64,000 nt of DNA from assembly GCA_900323505.1 (NCBI GenBank), contig OOIN01000006.1:868001-932000 (forward strand), written 5' to 3'. The DNA comes from Ustilago trichophora (Eukaryota > Basidiomycota > Ustilaginomycetes > Ustilaginales > Ustilaginaceae). Below the pieces are notes generated by a model. That model saw only the letters and a program-made list of their open reading frames with translations, was not told where the DNA came from and searched no databases. Shown here in pieces: positions 30,792 through 41,434 of this stretch (the stretch's first letter is position 1; each line of letters begins with the position of its first letter). A program made the position numbers and the translations under genes.

Positions 30792-32672
30792 TCAGACGTC
30801 TTGCCAGTCCAAAGAACCCAAGATGGCCGTCTTGGAGGGCAGCCTTCCGGTGCTAGGCGAGAGTACGGTGATCTTTTTGCGGACGATGTCGATGTCGGCG
30901 ACGTGGACAAAGCCCAAGATGGGGGCACCAATGATTTCGTCGTCTGTTGGGTTGGTGGAAGAATCTGGCTGTCCCGCACCTCCTCCGCCTCTGGGCGGCT
31001 GGATGAGAGCAAGTACGCTGTGGAGCAAGCTGGTCTGATCTGCGGCTGAGTTGGTTGGGTCCAACTTGACCAGCTGGGTCTCTGTGACTGTCCGGGACGC
31101 TCCAATGGGCAATGCCGACGATGGCGCTAAACTCTCCTGCCCGACCTTGTATATCTCGAGCAAATCAAAGGGAATTGTGGTGCTGTAGGGACTGAGCGAA
31201 GGCACTCCACCCAAGGGATCGGCGTGTCCTGGCAGAACCATCTTTGGTACGCCTCCCTCCTGGTTTGCACTAGAACTGCTCGACCCGCCATAGAAATAGG
31301 TCTTGACCTGCAACGCCTTCAAGCGGGCCCTGTACATATCGTCCAACTCTACCACACCACCGCTCTTGGGCAGCTTGATCACATTGATCCTGGGCAGCTT
31401 CTGACCATGGGAGTTACGAATGTCAAGCGGTTCGGCCGTTGGGTTGCCAAACATTTTGGTCATTTCCAGGTTGAGCTTCTCGTGGCCGAGGACGACGATG
31501 GTATCGATCTTGAAGGCTTTGACGCAGTGCTGGATAAAGGCGTATTTAGTTCTTGCGTCTGCGGTGATCACGCCGGGAGTGTCGATGAGAAGACCCGACA
31601 TGCGGGAGCGGAAATCGCGTGCGAGCCGTCGCTCGACGCCTTCGGCCAGCCAGTCGACGACGCGGCGGAAATGGCGCTCGTTCTCGCGCACATTTTCTTT
31701 GCCGAGCCAGAGGGAGAGGGGAGCGACGCCGTGGGCGGTGGATGTGCCTGGTGGGATTGCACCCGTAGTGCCGGTGTTGGTTCCGAAGGGGAAAGCTGGG
31801 GAGGGCGAAGGCAGCGATGCGAGGGGAAGTGGGGAAAGTGGCAAGGCAGAGAGACAGCATGGCAGTGGCGGCGCACCATCACTCGGGTCGAGATTGACGA
31901 CGACGGGCCACCATCCGGTGATATCACTGCGCTTCTCTTCTTCGCGCTTTGCCTTCTTGGCTTCTTCAGAGAGGTTGCTTTCCATGTTTGGGTAGATAAT
32001 GCCGTCTCCACCCGTGCGAAGACTCTGTGCGACTTTCCCTGCCTCACCTTTGCCCAAGCTCGCAACTGCGGGCGAACGGAGAGCATAGTTGGCGAGGAGC
32101 TTGATCAGACTCGTCTTCCCTGCCGACTCGGGACCGAGGACCATGACTCTGGGACCCTGCCCCTCTGGTCTATACACGGTCGATGCAGCAGTGCCGCTGG
32201 GATCAGATTGAGTCTCGGTGCTTTGGTCGGTTGTGCGAGGGGCAATGTAGCTCGGGTCAAGGACGGAACCCGCTAAAGTGGATAGTAGCTTGGCATCTGC
32301 ACGCAGTGCTTGTCGTGCTTCAATTCGTTTGCGCTCGAGGTAGAGGTGAAGGTTGGAATAGGCCGTGTAGACTGGGGATGGTTCGTCTGCGAGGTATTCT
32401 GTGGAAGCGGATCCAGCGATCTCGATCTCGGCCCCTCTCCAGGAGGAAACGGCAGCCTTGGCCTCATCGCCAAAGGGATACCATCGCTCTTGTGTGCCTC
32501 CGACGAGTTCGGCACCAAAGATCTCTGCATCAGGTTCTTCACCAGTTTGCGTGCGGTTCTGAACGAGTCGGATGGAAAGTCGTTCGTGCGGCTCGAGCTC
32601 GAAGCGGTACTCGGAGCGAGGTGGCAAGAGGACTCGCCTGTGCTGCGAAGAGCCTTCTGCTTGGCCGTCCAT
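30792..32672 (-). CDS. CLP1: mRNA 3'-end processing factor CLP1
   Basis: Single exon, 626 residues, ATG at 32672. The N-terminal beta-rich domain (about 1-120, RVLLPPRSEYRFELEPHERLSI) precedes a P-loop GPESAGKTS (about 180-188) of the Clp1/Grc3 kinase-like family. NLDPSDGAPPLPCCLSALPLSP is the family's second nucleotide-binding element, LLIDTPGVI is Walker-B-like, and the C-terminal domain includes GFVHVADID. Clp1 binds ATP and is a subunit of cleavage factor IA, joining Pcf11 in pre-mRNA cleavage and polyadenylation in the nucleus. Fungal Clp1 is usually 440-560 residues; here Ser/Gly-rich insertions lengthen it. It is divergent from the acetyl-CoA synthetase gene over 2.7 kb. Confidence 0.94.
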   Translation of the reverse strand: MDGQAEGSSQHRRVLLPPRSEYRFELEPHERLSIRLVQNRTQTGEEPDAEIFGAELVGGTQERWYPFGDEAKAAVSSWRGAEIEIAGSASTEYLADEPSPVYTAYSNLHLYLERKRIEARQALRADAKLLSTLAGSVLDPSYIAPRTTDQSTETQSDPSGTAASTVYRPEGQGPRVMVLGPESAGKTSLIKLLANYALRSPAVASLGKGEAGKVAQSLRTGGDGIIYPNMESNLSEEAKKAKREEEKRSDITGWWPVVVNLDPSDGAPPLPCCLSALPLSPLPLASLPSPSPAFPFGTNTGTTGAIPPGTSTAHGVAPLSLWLGKENVRENERHFRRVVDWLAEGVERRLARDFRSRMSGLLIDTPGVITADARTKYAFIQHCVKAFKIDTIVVLGHEKLNLEMTKMFGNPTAEPLDIRNSHGQKLPRINVIKLPKSGGVVELDDMYRARLKALQVKTYFYGGSSSSSANQEGGVPKMVLPGHADPLGGVPSLSPYSTTIPFDLLEIYKVGQESLAPSSALPIGASRTVTETQLVKLDPTNSAADQTSLLHSVLALIQPPRGGGGAGQPDSSTNPTDDEIIGAPILGFVHVADIDIVRKKITVLSPSTGRLPSKTAILGSLDWQDV

Positions 32673-35377
32673 CTTATTGTCGACCGATGGTGACTAGTCG
32701 AACCTGTGCGAGGCGGTGAGGTAGTGTGTAGCTCCAAGATGGCAACAAGTAGGATTGGCGTGGACCCTGCGAAACGCGTTTTGCCGCGAGAAATTCTATC
32801 CGAGTTCCGACAATTTGTGCATTTGACTTGACTCAACAAATTGGCACTCTGGCACAAACTTGTCTTCACTGGTGCTATCAATCTCCACTGTCGAATGCGG
32901 CCTTGGTAGATTGTTGGATCGGGTTGTCATGAGGCGTACGGAAGCCTGTGTGTAGAAGCAGAAGCATTTCGGTTTGTTCGCAGATACCCACGCCACAAAA
33001 GAACGTCCAGAAGACCCTTGACAGGGCATTGGGTATCCGACCCGGACGCAGTGGCGGCAAAAGTGAAGGTAGCAACAAAGGACCTTCTGGTCTGACTGGC
33101 AGCTGTTGCAAACGATGAGAACATCAATGCAGGCCAATTTTCGGATCTTTGTCCGAAGAGCGATCCGATTTTGGCGGCATAGGCTATATCTGAATTCAAC
33201 GCCAACATTGTGGGAGAAGCATGACTTGTTTGGTCGGAGGATTCGCTGACATGGAGTCCAATCGAGCACGCCTTTTGGTGGTGCAGCTAGGTGCATATCC
33301 AAGTGCGTGTGGCGCTAATCTTCTTAGCCGATGCTCCAGCCGGCTGCAGTAAAAAGCCTTGAGGATGACACACGCAGATCTCCCGACGCTTATATGATCC
33401 ATGTCAAAGAGGCGACTGACGGATAGAGTAAACAGATAGACGGACAGGCACTGGTAACCGGCTGGGAGTGATGTAGGGCTTCAGACACGCTGTTACACGG
33501 TATGTGTGATCACAGTGACCACGACGACCGTGCGCGGCGGGTTCTGTTGGATATCACAAAGAAAGAGAAGTACAGTCACTCGGTGTCTGCTAACGAACAG
33601 ATTGCTGTAGCTTGCGTGCTGAGAATCCAGCCTCATTGCTATCAAAGATCGGGCTCGTACCCGTCAACGTCTTGGAAAAGGCGATCTGATACTGGAATGT
33701 AGACAGATAGAGCCACACAGTTGGATTGCACAAAACTGTCCAACGATACCATGCATTTCGACTTTGGAGATGTCTGTGCGTCACTCGACGTTTTGACGAT
33801 TTAGCCGAACGGAGCGGGAAATGGGAATTCATACTCTGTGTCACCAAACCGTGTAATGGAGGACAAGAGGAGAAGGGAGCACGATGAATGTGCGGGGTGA
33901 TCTTTCTTGACTTGATTGTAGTGACGTGCGCCGAGACCGCTGATGTTTGGTTTTGGCAACAGCCGAGCAAGCTAAGGCACAGGATTCAATGACATGGACA
34001 GCCAAAGATAGACTGCTTGGCTTTTGACCGGATCTTTTAGATTCGTCTCTTACAAAGAAGCAACAAGGTGATGGTGATCCCACACAAACTCGTGCATCAG
34101 TTGAGTGAGAAGGGGACGACCCGGAACGTTTGATGCATTTAGTGGAGAACATGGGGCCAAGCTTGCCGACACTGGCATTGTTGCGCTGGATGTCATGCAA
34201 AAGTTGCAAGGCCCGCGTTGGGCCGATGAGCATACTGACTCCCTGCTGAGGAAAACAAAATGTGGGACATACAGTATTCATGTGACGGCGAACCAGCCAG
34301 CGGGATCCGGGGTGGAAGCAGGCTGGCAGTACAGTACAAGCAATCCAAGCAATACAAGACGATACGCAGCGGAGCTCAAGGATCTAAGAAGGAAGCATTG
34401 GTGGAGAAGGAAGAAGAGAGAAAAGGGCTAGAGCGGCGAGCGGGGTAGAAGAGTGTTTGTGCTGCTAGGCGCATCTCGGCACCATAGCGCTGCACTCCCG
34501 GGGAATCAATCAATCAAATCAGTCAATTTGGTTCGTCTACAGTCTTAGAGCCAAGGCAAGGACGGTGATTTGTCGACAGTTGAATACTGTCACCATCATC
34601 TACTGTACTGTACGGTACTGGTCAAAGAAAAGGGAGAGAGGTCGCCGATTTTGTTTGAGCCATGCAGCGGTGTGCAGAAAAGCATCAGATTCGGGCGTCA
34701 CTCGCTCTTTGGGACGTGGGGTTCAGATTTTGATTTTCCCCGCTCAGGCCAACACCGCCTGAGAAAAAAAAAATGCAATTTTGAGAGTGGAGTGAGGCCC
34801 GCAAGCTCGCACCAAGGTGAGGAGAAGAGCGTGGCTTTATTATTATTATTATTATTTTTATTATTCCCGTCAAAGACAGCGGCAGGCAAGCAGCCAGTCA
34901 CTCTTGACTCGTCGGTCTCTGTTGTGGTCGGAGGTGCCTGCCCGATGGGCCGAGACAGCCTTGTGCTCGAGTGTAACTCCATTTCCACTCATCGCCGTCT
35001 CGGTGGCTGACTGGCTGGCTCGCGGAGTGTGTGTGTGAGGCCATCCTTGGCATCTCGCGTCTCTGCCACTGCCGCTGCCACTGCCACTGCCGCCAGATGT
35101 GGAGAGCCTGCAAGTCGCTCTTCTGCTTTTCCCGCAGACCAAAAGTCTGTTCGCCGCCAGACCGCCCGAGCGCTGCAACGTATATAGACTCCACATCCAT
35201 CCTCGCAGCCAATCAGCCGCTTCTTTCATCTTTCTTCTGATCCATACGCATGCTCAACTTGTATCCCTCCTGACTTCACCCGCTACTTGGTTAGACAGAC
35301 AGAAGAACTGCTCCCTCTCCTTCTCCCACCACCACTCGACACATCTACAACACACAGCATCCTCACAGAACGCCATT
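32673..35377. other. Large divergent intergenic region, CLP1 / acetyl-CoA synthetase
   Basis: 2.7 kb without a convincing gene. Features seen: a CTACTGTACTGTACGGTACTGG cluster near 34600, a TAT/TTA repeat at 34839-34864, a GCCACTGCC repeat near 35067-35093, and a TATA box at 35181. The 33296-32796 minus frame with several Cys was judged to be chance. Some of the length is probably promoter control of the acetyl-CoA synthetase gene. Confidence 0.5.
35181..35187 (+). promoter_or_regulatory. Candidate TATA box of the acetyl-CoA synthetase gene
   Basis: TATATAG, 191-197 bp upstream of the start codon, followed by a pyrimidine-rich leader. Confidence 0.45.
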
Positions 35378-37549
35378 ATGGCCGAAGCCGAGGTTCCCGA
35401 GGTCAAGACCTACGACGTCCCTTCCCGTCTCTTGGGCAAGGACGGCCGTCCCGCCCCTCACATTAACGCTGACAAGTACGACAAGGACTACCCCGAGTCG
35501 ATCAACAACACTGACGAATTCTTTGGAAAGGTGCGTAATTCAGTATATCAGAGCGTTCACGGCTTTTTGGCTGCTCGACCGTCGCTTCGGCATGGCCGAC
35601 GAGGCTGACATAGCAAACCTAACAGTCGTCGCTGCAAAAGAGTCGGTCATATACGAGCAATTTCTGACTTGCCACCTTGCCCTCTTCTGCTTCTTTTGCT
35701 CTGACAGATCGCCAAAGAGCTCATTGATTGGGATGTTCCCTTCAAGACGGTTCGATCCGGTGGATTCGAAAATGGCGACGTTGCTTGGTTCAACGAGGGC
35801 CGTCTCAACGCCGCTTACAACTGTGTTGACCGATGGGCACACAAGTACCCCGACCGTGTTGCCATCATCTACGAGGCCGATGAACCCGGTCAGCACCAGG
35901 AGATCACCTACTCACAGCTCCTCGTCCAGGTCTCGCAGGCCGCCAACATGCTCAAATCGCTCGGCGTCAAGAAGGGCGACACTGTCATTGTCTACCTTCC
36001 CATGATTCCCGAGGCTGCCGTTGCTCTCCTTGCATGTGCTCGTATTGGTGCCATTCATTCGGTCGTCTTTGCTGGATTCTCCGCCGACTCGCTCCGTGAC
36101 CGAACCAACGACTGCGGTGCCCGCGTCGTCATTACCACCGACGAGGGCAAGCGTGGTGGCCGCACCATTGCCACCAAGAGCATCGTCGATGCTGCCCTCA
36201 AAGAGTGCCCCAAGGTCGAGCACGTTGTCGTGGTAAAGCGCACCGGTGGCCAAGTCAACGTCGACGAGAAGCGCGACATTTGGTGGCACGAGGCTTGCTC
36301 GCGTGAGCGTGCCTACTGCCCTCCCGAGTCGGTAAGCTCTGAGGACCCCCTCTTCATCCTCTACACCTCGGGTTCCACTGGCAAGCCCAAGGGTGTCGTC
36401 CACGCCACCGCAGGCTACCTCCTCGGTACCGCCTTGACTCTGCGCAATGTCTTCGATGTGCACCCCGACAAGGGTGATCGGTTCGCCTGCATGGCTGACG
36501 TTGGCTGGATCACGGGTCACTCGTACATTGTTTACGGTCCTCTGATGAACGGTGTCACCACCCTCATCTTCGAGTCGACTCCCGTCTACCCTTCGCCCTC
36601 ACGATACTGGGAAATTGTCGACACGCACAAGCTCACTCAGTTCTACACGGCACCCACCTCGATCCGTCTGCTCCGACGATTGGGCGACGAGCACGTCAAG
36701 AAGCATGACCTCTCTACGCTACGTGTCATTGGATCCGTCGGAGAGCCCATCAACCCCGAGGCATGGCACTGGTACAACGACAACGTTGGCCGACAGCAGT
36801 GTGCTATTGTCGACACCTACTGGATGACCGAGTCTGGTTCGATCATGATCACCCCTCTTCCCGGTGCCACCAAGACCAAGCCCGGTTCCGCCACCGTTCC
36901 CTTCTTCGGTATCAAGCCCGTCCTGCTCGATCCTACTTCGGGCAAGGTGCTCGAGGGTAACAACGTCGAAGGTGTCCTTGCTATCGGTCAGCCATGGCCC
37001 TCGGTCGCACGAACCGTGTACAACGACCACCAGCGGTTCCTCGACACCTACATGCGTGCCTACAAGGGCTACTTCTTCACCGGTGACGGTGCTGCTCGTG
37101 ACAAGGATGGCTACATCTGGATCAAGGGACGTGTCGATGACGTTATCAATGTCTCTGGTCACCGTCTTTCCACTGCCGAGATCGAGTCTGCCCTCATTCA
37201 GCACCCTGGTGTTGCCGAAACCGCCGTCGTCGGTATCCCCGATGAGGTCACTGGCCAGACCATTGCTGCCTACGTCACCCTCAAGCCCGAATTCTCGTAT
37301 GACTCTGAAGAGGCCCTCACCAAGGAACTGGTCATCCAAGTCCGAAGGAACATTGGTCCCTTCGCTGCCCCCAAGAAGATCATCATTGTCTCGGATCTCC
37401 CCAAGACCCGATCTGGCAAAATCATGCGTCGTCTGCTTAGGAAGTGTGCCTCGCACGACACGGACAACCTCGGCGATCTCTCCAGTTTGGCCGACCCTTC
37501 GGTCATCGACCACATCAAGGAGAAGACCAATGCGTTTGATAAGAAGTAA
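35378..37549 (+). CDS. ACS: Acetyl-CoA synthetase
   Basis: Exons 35378-35530 and 35708-37549 with a 177-nt intron (GTGCGT...GACAG, phase 0); 664 residues. It has the N-terminal ACAS region, the AMP-binding P-loop [10 protein letters not shown] (271-280), the core motif [33 protein letters not shown] at the hinge, [12 protein letters not shown], and the C-terminal catalytic Lys in RSGKIMRR (Lys 622), which is the usual acetylation-regulated residue. The enzyme makes acetyl-CoA from acetate, ATP and CoA. There is no clear targeting signal, so cytosolic or nuclear location is likely. Codon use is strongly biased to C-ending codons, suggesting high expression. The C-terminus ends NAFDKK, not a peroxisomal signal. 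Confidence 0.97.
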
Positions 37550-38183
37550 GCGCCGCTGCCATGATTTCAAGTGTTTCCCGGAAAGCTGTTTCATCCTCGA
37601 TAAGATTTTCGTCGTAATTTAAGATTCTTTGCTCATTTACAGAGTGTGATTCATGTCTAGATGACAGGACATCGTTGCTGGACAGAAGAGGAATGCTCGT
37701 GTGGAAAGCAGAGAGGCGATGAGGACGATTGGCCAAAATGACAACGGAGAGAGAATTGCTGCAAGCTACGCACGGGGCAACACTCAAAATCGCGTGCTCC
37801 ACGGCTTCCCTTTTCCCCACGGTCGGGAATAAGAACCTGGAAGAATGTGCTTCCCCCTGTCCCCTCCTTCCAACCTCATCCGGCGGAAAGACATGCTCAT
37901 TGTTCTGAGCGCTCGATTGTGCCTGTCATGAACTATTGTCAGCCAACAACATACTGCATCAATTACGATGTGTCAAAGGAAGCATGAGTGTGAGTGTAAA
38001 GCTGAGAGCAGGGACCAAGGCCGCGGAGGCAGAGAGGTTGGGGGAATAGCTTAAATTCGAGCCCCAGGCAAACTGGTTGGATAGCCGACTGAGCTGGGCA
38101 ACATATGTATACTCTTGCCATTCCCACTCTCTCAACATCTTTTCCCTTCTTCTCCATTAACATTTCTCCGCAAAACGACGGTG
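37550..38183. other. Spacer between acetyl-CoA synthetase and quinone oxidoreductase
   Basis: 634 bp between genes on the same strand. ACATATGTATACTC near 38101 is a possible TATA element for the downstream gene; a pyrimidine-rich leader follows. Confidence 0.5.
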
Positions 38184-39263
38184 ATGTCCCTCAGACTCAA
38201 TCTGCTTGCGCGTCATCTTCCCACCCGCACTAAAAGCACCGCCCAAGTCTTCCCCTTCTCTGTTACTCGCAGCATGTCGACCATCAACGCGCTTCAAATT
38301 GCAAAGCAGGGCGGTCCCGAGGTGATCTCCGTTCACCCTATTCCCGCTCCTACCTTGCCCGGTTCCAAGCACGTCATTATCCGCAACGAGTATGCTGGAG
38401 TCAACATGATCGACACGTACCATTTTGGCGGACTCTACCCCTTACAATGTCCCATTATCATTGGTCAAGAATCCGCCGGTGTGGTGGAGAGTGTTGATCC
38501 CGACGTAGATTTTCTACAAGCTGGCGATCGTGTGGTTCAGTACGGCGGAGGATCTTACACCCAAAAGCAACTTCTGCCCGCCGAGAGGGTGGTGAAACTC
38601 CCAGCTGGGATTGATACCAAAACTGCTGCCGCTTCTTACCTCCAAGGTCTAACCGCCCTGACCATCCTTAAAGAAGCTCACCCGGTCAAAAAAGGCGATT
38701 GGCTACTTGTCACGGCTGCAGCAGGAGGAGTCGGATTGCTACTGTGTCAAATGGGTAAAGCATTCGGAGCGAACGTCATCGCTGTGACATCCACCCAAGC
38801 AAAATGCGACCTTGCCCTGGCACACGGTGCATCCCACGCCCTGTTGTACAACAAAGAAGATCCAGAGGCTTACATCAAATCGATCCTTGACATTACCTCC
38901 AACCACGGCGTAGATGGAATTTTGGACGGTGTAGGAGCGGATACTTGGGAGAGCAACTTTTCCATCGCCGCCCGAAAAGGTACCATCGTAACCTTCGGAA
39001 ACGCCTCTGGCCCCGTTCCCGCCTTCCCCCCGCTCAAGCTTGCCGCCAAGAATCTCAAAGTTTGCAGACCAACCCTCTTCAACTACGTGACCACGAGGGA
39101 AGAAAGGGAAACGTACTCCAAAGAACTCTTTGATCTGGTCGAAAGTGGACAGGTGAAGATCAATGTTCATGACGAATACGAGTTTTCTACCGAGGGCATG
39201 AAGAGGGCTTTTGCCGATATCAAGAGCAGAAAGACGACTGGCAAGCTCGTTGTCAAGATCTAA
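38184..39263 (+). CDS. ZTA1: NADPH:quinone oxidoreductase, zeta-crystallin/ZTA1-like
   Basis: Single exon, 359 residues from the ATG at 38184; the frame is open further upstream but without ATG. The first 30 residues (SLRLNLLARHLPTRTKS) look like a mitochondrial presequence; a second ATG at 38274 (MSTINALQ) would give a cytosolic form. Medium-chain dehydrogenase/reductase fold: GVNMIDTYHFGGLYP and GQESAGVVE at the substrate side, and the NADPH-binding AAAGGVG loop (about 178-185). There are no structural or catalytic zinc cysteines, as expected of the quinone reductase branch. It reduces quinones or enals under oxidative stress. It converges with the eIF4E-like gene. Confidence 0.9.
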   Translation: MSLRLNLLARHLPTRTKSTAQVFPFSVTRSMSTINALQIAKQGGPEVISVHPIPAPTLPGSKHVIIRNEYAGVNMIDTYHFGGLYPLQCPIIIGQESAGVVESVDPDVDFLQAGDRVVQYGGGSYTQKQLLPAERVVKLPAGIDTKTAAASYLQGLTALTILKEAHPVKKGDWLLVTAAAGGVGLLLCQMGKAFGANVIAVTSTQAKCDLALAHGASHALLYNKEDPEAYIKSILDITSNHGVDGILDGVGADTWESNFSIAARKGTIVTFGNASGPVPAFPPLKLAAKNLKVCRPTLFNYVTTREERETYSKELFDLVESGQVKINVHDEYEFSTEGMKRAFADIKSRKTTGKLVVKI

Positions 39264-39475
39264 AGGCACAGCAGAAGAGCAGACAGAATCTTCAAGTGTA
39301 TCGTTTGTAGTTGCGATCAAAACGAGCCGATTGTATCAGAGACAGAGAGAGATTGAGACAGAGAGTGTGTGCGTATGCGAGTGCTATGCTGGACAGATGT
39401 ATGATCATGTACAAAGCCGCAGGATCAACCTGGACTGTGAGCTCGGAAAGCAATGATATAGCTCGAGTGCGTCGT

Positions 39476-41434
39476 TTAGTCGGCCTTGAAAGGGGACACG
39501 CTTCTCGACCGGTCCACGGTACCAGCGCCCGTCTTGAGCAGACCGTTGCCGTTATTGCTGACGAGTGTGCGCTGTGGACTAGTGCTGCGAGTCGATCTCC
39601 AGCTAAGTGCTCCACCTATTCCTTCTCCGAGGCCTTGCTGGAAAGGGTTCTTCGCATTGCCTCTCCTCTCGTTCGGATTAGGCGAGATGCTAGGGGACGT
39701 GCTTACCCCGATTCCTAGACCTAGCGACTGGCCGAGGGTTCCAAAGTTCGAAGGGGATGCATTACCTGGGGAGCGGCCAAACGTATTGGAGCTCGGTTGG
39801 CCCGCTAGTCTGACGTATGGTTCGCTGTTGGGGCTTGCAGCAGTAGTTGGCGAGCGGGGGAAGCTTTTTCCACCGGGCGAAGTTGGACTGGTCGCCATTA
39901 GCAGGGATGGACTTCCTGCAGCAGCAGCAGCAGCGGCGAGCTTCGCACCTTCGGCATTGGGCAGTCCTGCTGCCGGGCCAAAGGTGCTAATTGTGGGCGT
40001 TCGTGCCATCTGTTGAATGGGATTGGCCATGCTGAACAGGCCCTCTAGCTTCTTTTCGTCAGCTTTGTCTGAATGCGAGGTGAACTCGAGCGCGATTCCT
40101 GACTCCTTCTCCAGCTCGAGCAATGACAGCAACTTTTTGCCGATCTTGTTCACTGTCTCGACATGGGATCGATCTCTCACCCAGAGCGAAATGCGATCAC
40201 CGCGCGGCTTGACACTGCAGACGGCACCGCACGTCTCATCCTCACCATCCATCTCTTCGCCGATCAATCCCAAGACAAGCCACAGCCAGCTACGGTCCAC
40301 CAAAGCCGGGTTTCGCTGTCGGAACGTAATCGTCCACTTTCCACCATTGGCATTGCGCGGGTCTTCCCACATCGGTTTGATGCCGTCCTTGAAGACGTGG
40401 TAAGAAGAATGACGATCGAGCTGCGATGGACGGTGCAGCTTTGAAAAGCAGCCAAGAAAGGTGTTGACGGTTGAATACGAGCCGATAGTCCGCAGATTGG
40501 CTTCCCAGGAAGAGGTGGTGAGCGTGGGCGTAGGAGGAGCGTGGCTTAGCGTGGACTCGGGTACGAACCCAGGAGTGGAAGGCCCAGCAGAGCGGGTGTC
40601 AAAAAATAGAGACCATTCATGCTGGAGCGGATACGAAGGTGCCTTGGCGGGCGTTGGGGGCAGTGGATGGGTCAGCTTGGGGATGATGGTCGAGCTGGTT
40701 GTCACCTTCAAAGCGGGCTTGTTGGCTGTGCTGCATCTGCCGATGGCGGGCTTTTTGTCTTCCACCATGGGTGACTTTGCTGGCGGAACTGTTGCTGGAA
40801 ATGGCTCAGCCGGTCGAAGAATCTCTGGAGACTTGGTGAGGGCTTCCGAGGCAGGCTTGTTGGGCGAAGATGGTGCAGAGTTCAGTTTTGGACTTGTATC
40901 GTCGTTCAATGCGGCAAGACCCTTTCGCGACATGCGATCGCGGATCTCTTCGAGGCTGGGCAGTCCTTTGGCCAGCATACGCTTCGTAGGAGAACATGCG
41001 CCAGACGAGGGCGCCTTGGGCGACAAGCATTGCAATGACTGCGCCTCGTCTGGCTTGGATGGTGAAGCTGGCAGCAAAGGGCTCTTACGATCGCCCTGCT
41101 GAGGCGGCTTAGGCGAGCCTGTGATCCTTCCGGTTAACTCCAACCTCGGTCTGGCTGCATCACTGACGTTACCGGGCAACTGCTTCATGGGCGAGTTGCC
41201 AGGCGTAGACGCTTCCCTGTCGCGGTTGAGCCGCGCAGCAATATCGCTGAGTGTAGGCAGCTTGGATGGCGAGCGTGCGTGGCCCGTTTTGCTGATGCTG
41301 GAAGGCGAAGGTGCAGCAGCAGCAGCAGCAGCGGCCTGTGTTGAGCAAGAGGAGGAGGGCATTGCGTTCTCGTCTTGATGGTGTTGAGGGTCGACCATCC
41401 GCATGGGAAGCCTTCGCATGCTGGTCGAAGTCAT
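39476..41434 (-). CDS. Large eIF4E-family cap-binding protein with long N- and C-terminal extensions
   Basis: Single exon, 652 residues from the ATG at 41434; the frame is open upstream but lacks ATG. Residues about 1-255 are disordered with a poly-Ala run. The eIF4E fold spans about 256-458, starting HPLPPTPAKAPSYPLQHEW. Residues equivalent to human Trp56 (W310 in SSWEANLR), Trp102-Glu103 (W356-E357 in GIKPMWED) and Trp166 (W418 in ISLWVRD) are kept, so cap binding is likely. The residue equivalent to Trp73, used to bind eIF4G and 4E-BPs, is Leu (L327 in TVNTFLGCF). A 190-residue Gly/Ser/Pro-rich tail follows. Normal eIF4E is about 200 residues. This is therefore a paralogue, perhaps a translational repressor, rather than the housekeeping factor (inference). 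Confidence 0.85.
   Translation of the reverse strand: MTSTSMRRLPMRMVDPQHHQDENAMPSSSCSTQAAAAAAAAPSPSSISKTGHARSPSKLPTLSDIAARLNRDREASTPGNSPMKQLPGNVSDAARPRLELTGRITGSPKPPQQGDRKSPLLPASPSKPDEAQSLQCLSPKAPSSGACSPTKRMLAKGLPSLEEIRDRMSRKGLAALNDDTSPKLNSAPSSPNKPASEALTKSPEILRPAEPFPATVPPAKSPMVEDKKPAIGRCSTANKPALKVTTSSTIIPKLTHPLPPTPAKAPSYPLQHEWSLFFDTRSAGPSTPGFVPESTLSHAPPTPTLTTSSWEANLRTIGSYSTVNTFLGCFSKLHRPSQLDRHSSYHVFKDGIKPMWEDPRNANGGKWTITFRQRNPALVDRSWLWLVLGLIGEEMDGEDETCGAVCSVKPRGDRISLWVRDRSHVETVNKIGKKLLSLLELEKESGIALEFTSHSDKADEKKLEGLFSMANPIQQMARTPTISTFGPAAGLPNAEGAKLAAAAAAAGSPSLLMATSPTSPGGKSFPRSPTTAASPNSEPYVRLAGQPSSNTFGRSPGNASPSNFGTLGQSLGLGIGVSTSPSISPNPNERRGNAKNPFQQGLGEGIGGALSWRSTRSTSPQRTLVSNNGNGLLKTGAGTVDRSRSVSPFKAD

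Noticed and set aside
32796..33302. Minus-strand Cys-rich frame of about 168 codons
   Set aside because: It does not begin with ATG at its full length, the Cys pattern fits no zinc-binding family, and composition matches the surrounding intergenic DNA.
38115..38183. N-terminal extension of the quinone oxidoreductase
   Set aside because: The extension would need a TTG start; the first ATG is at 38184, after a pyrimidine-rich leader.
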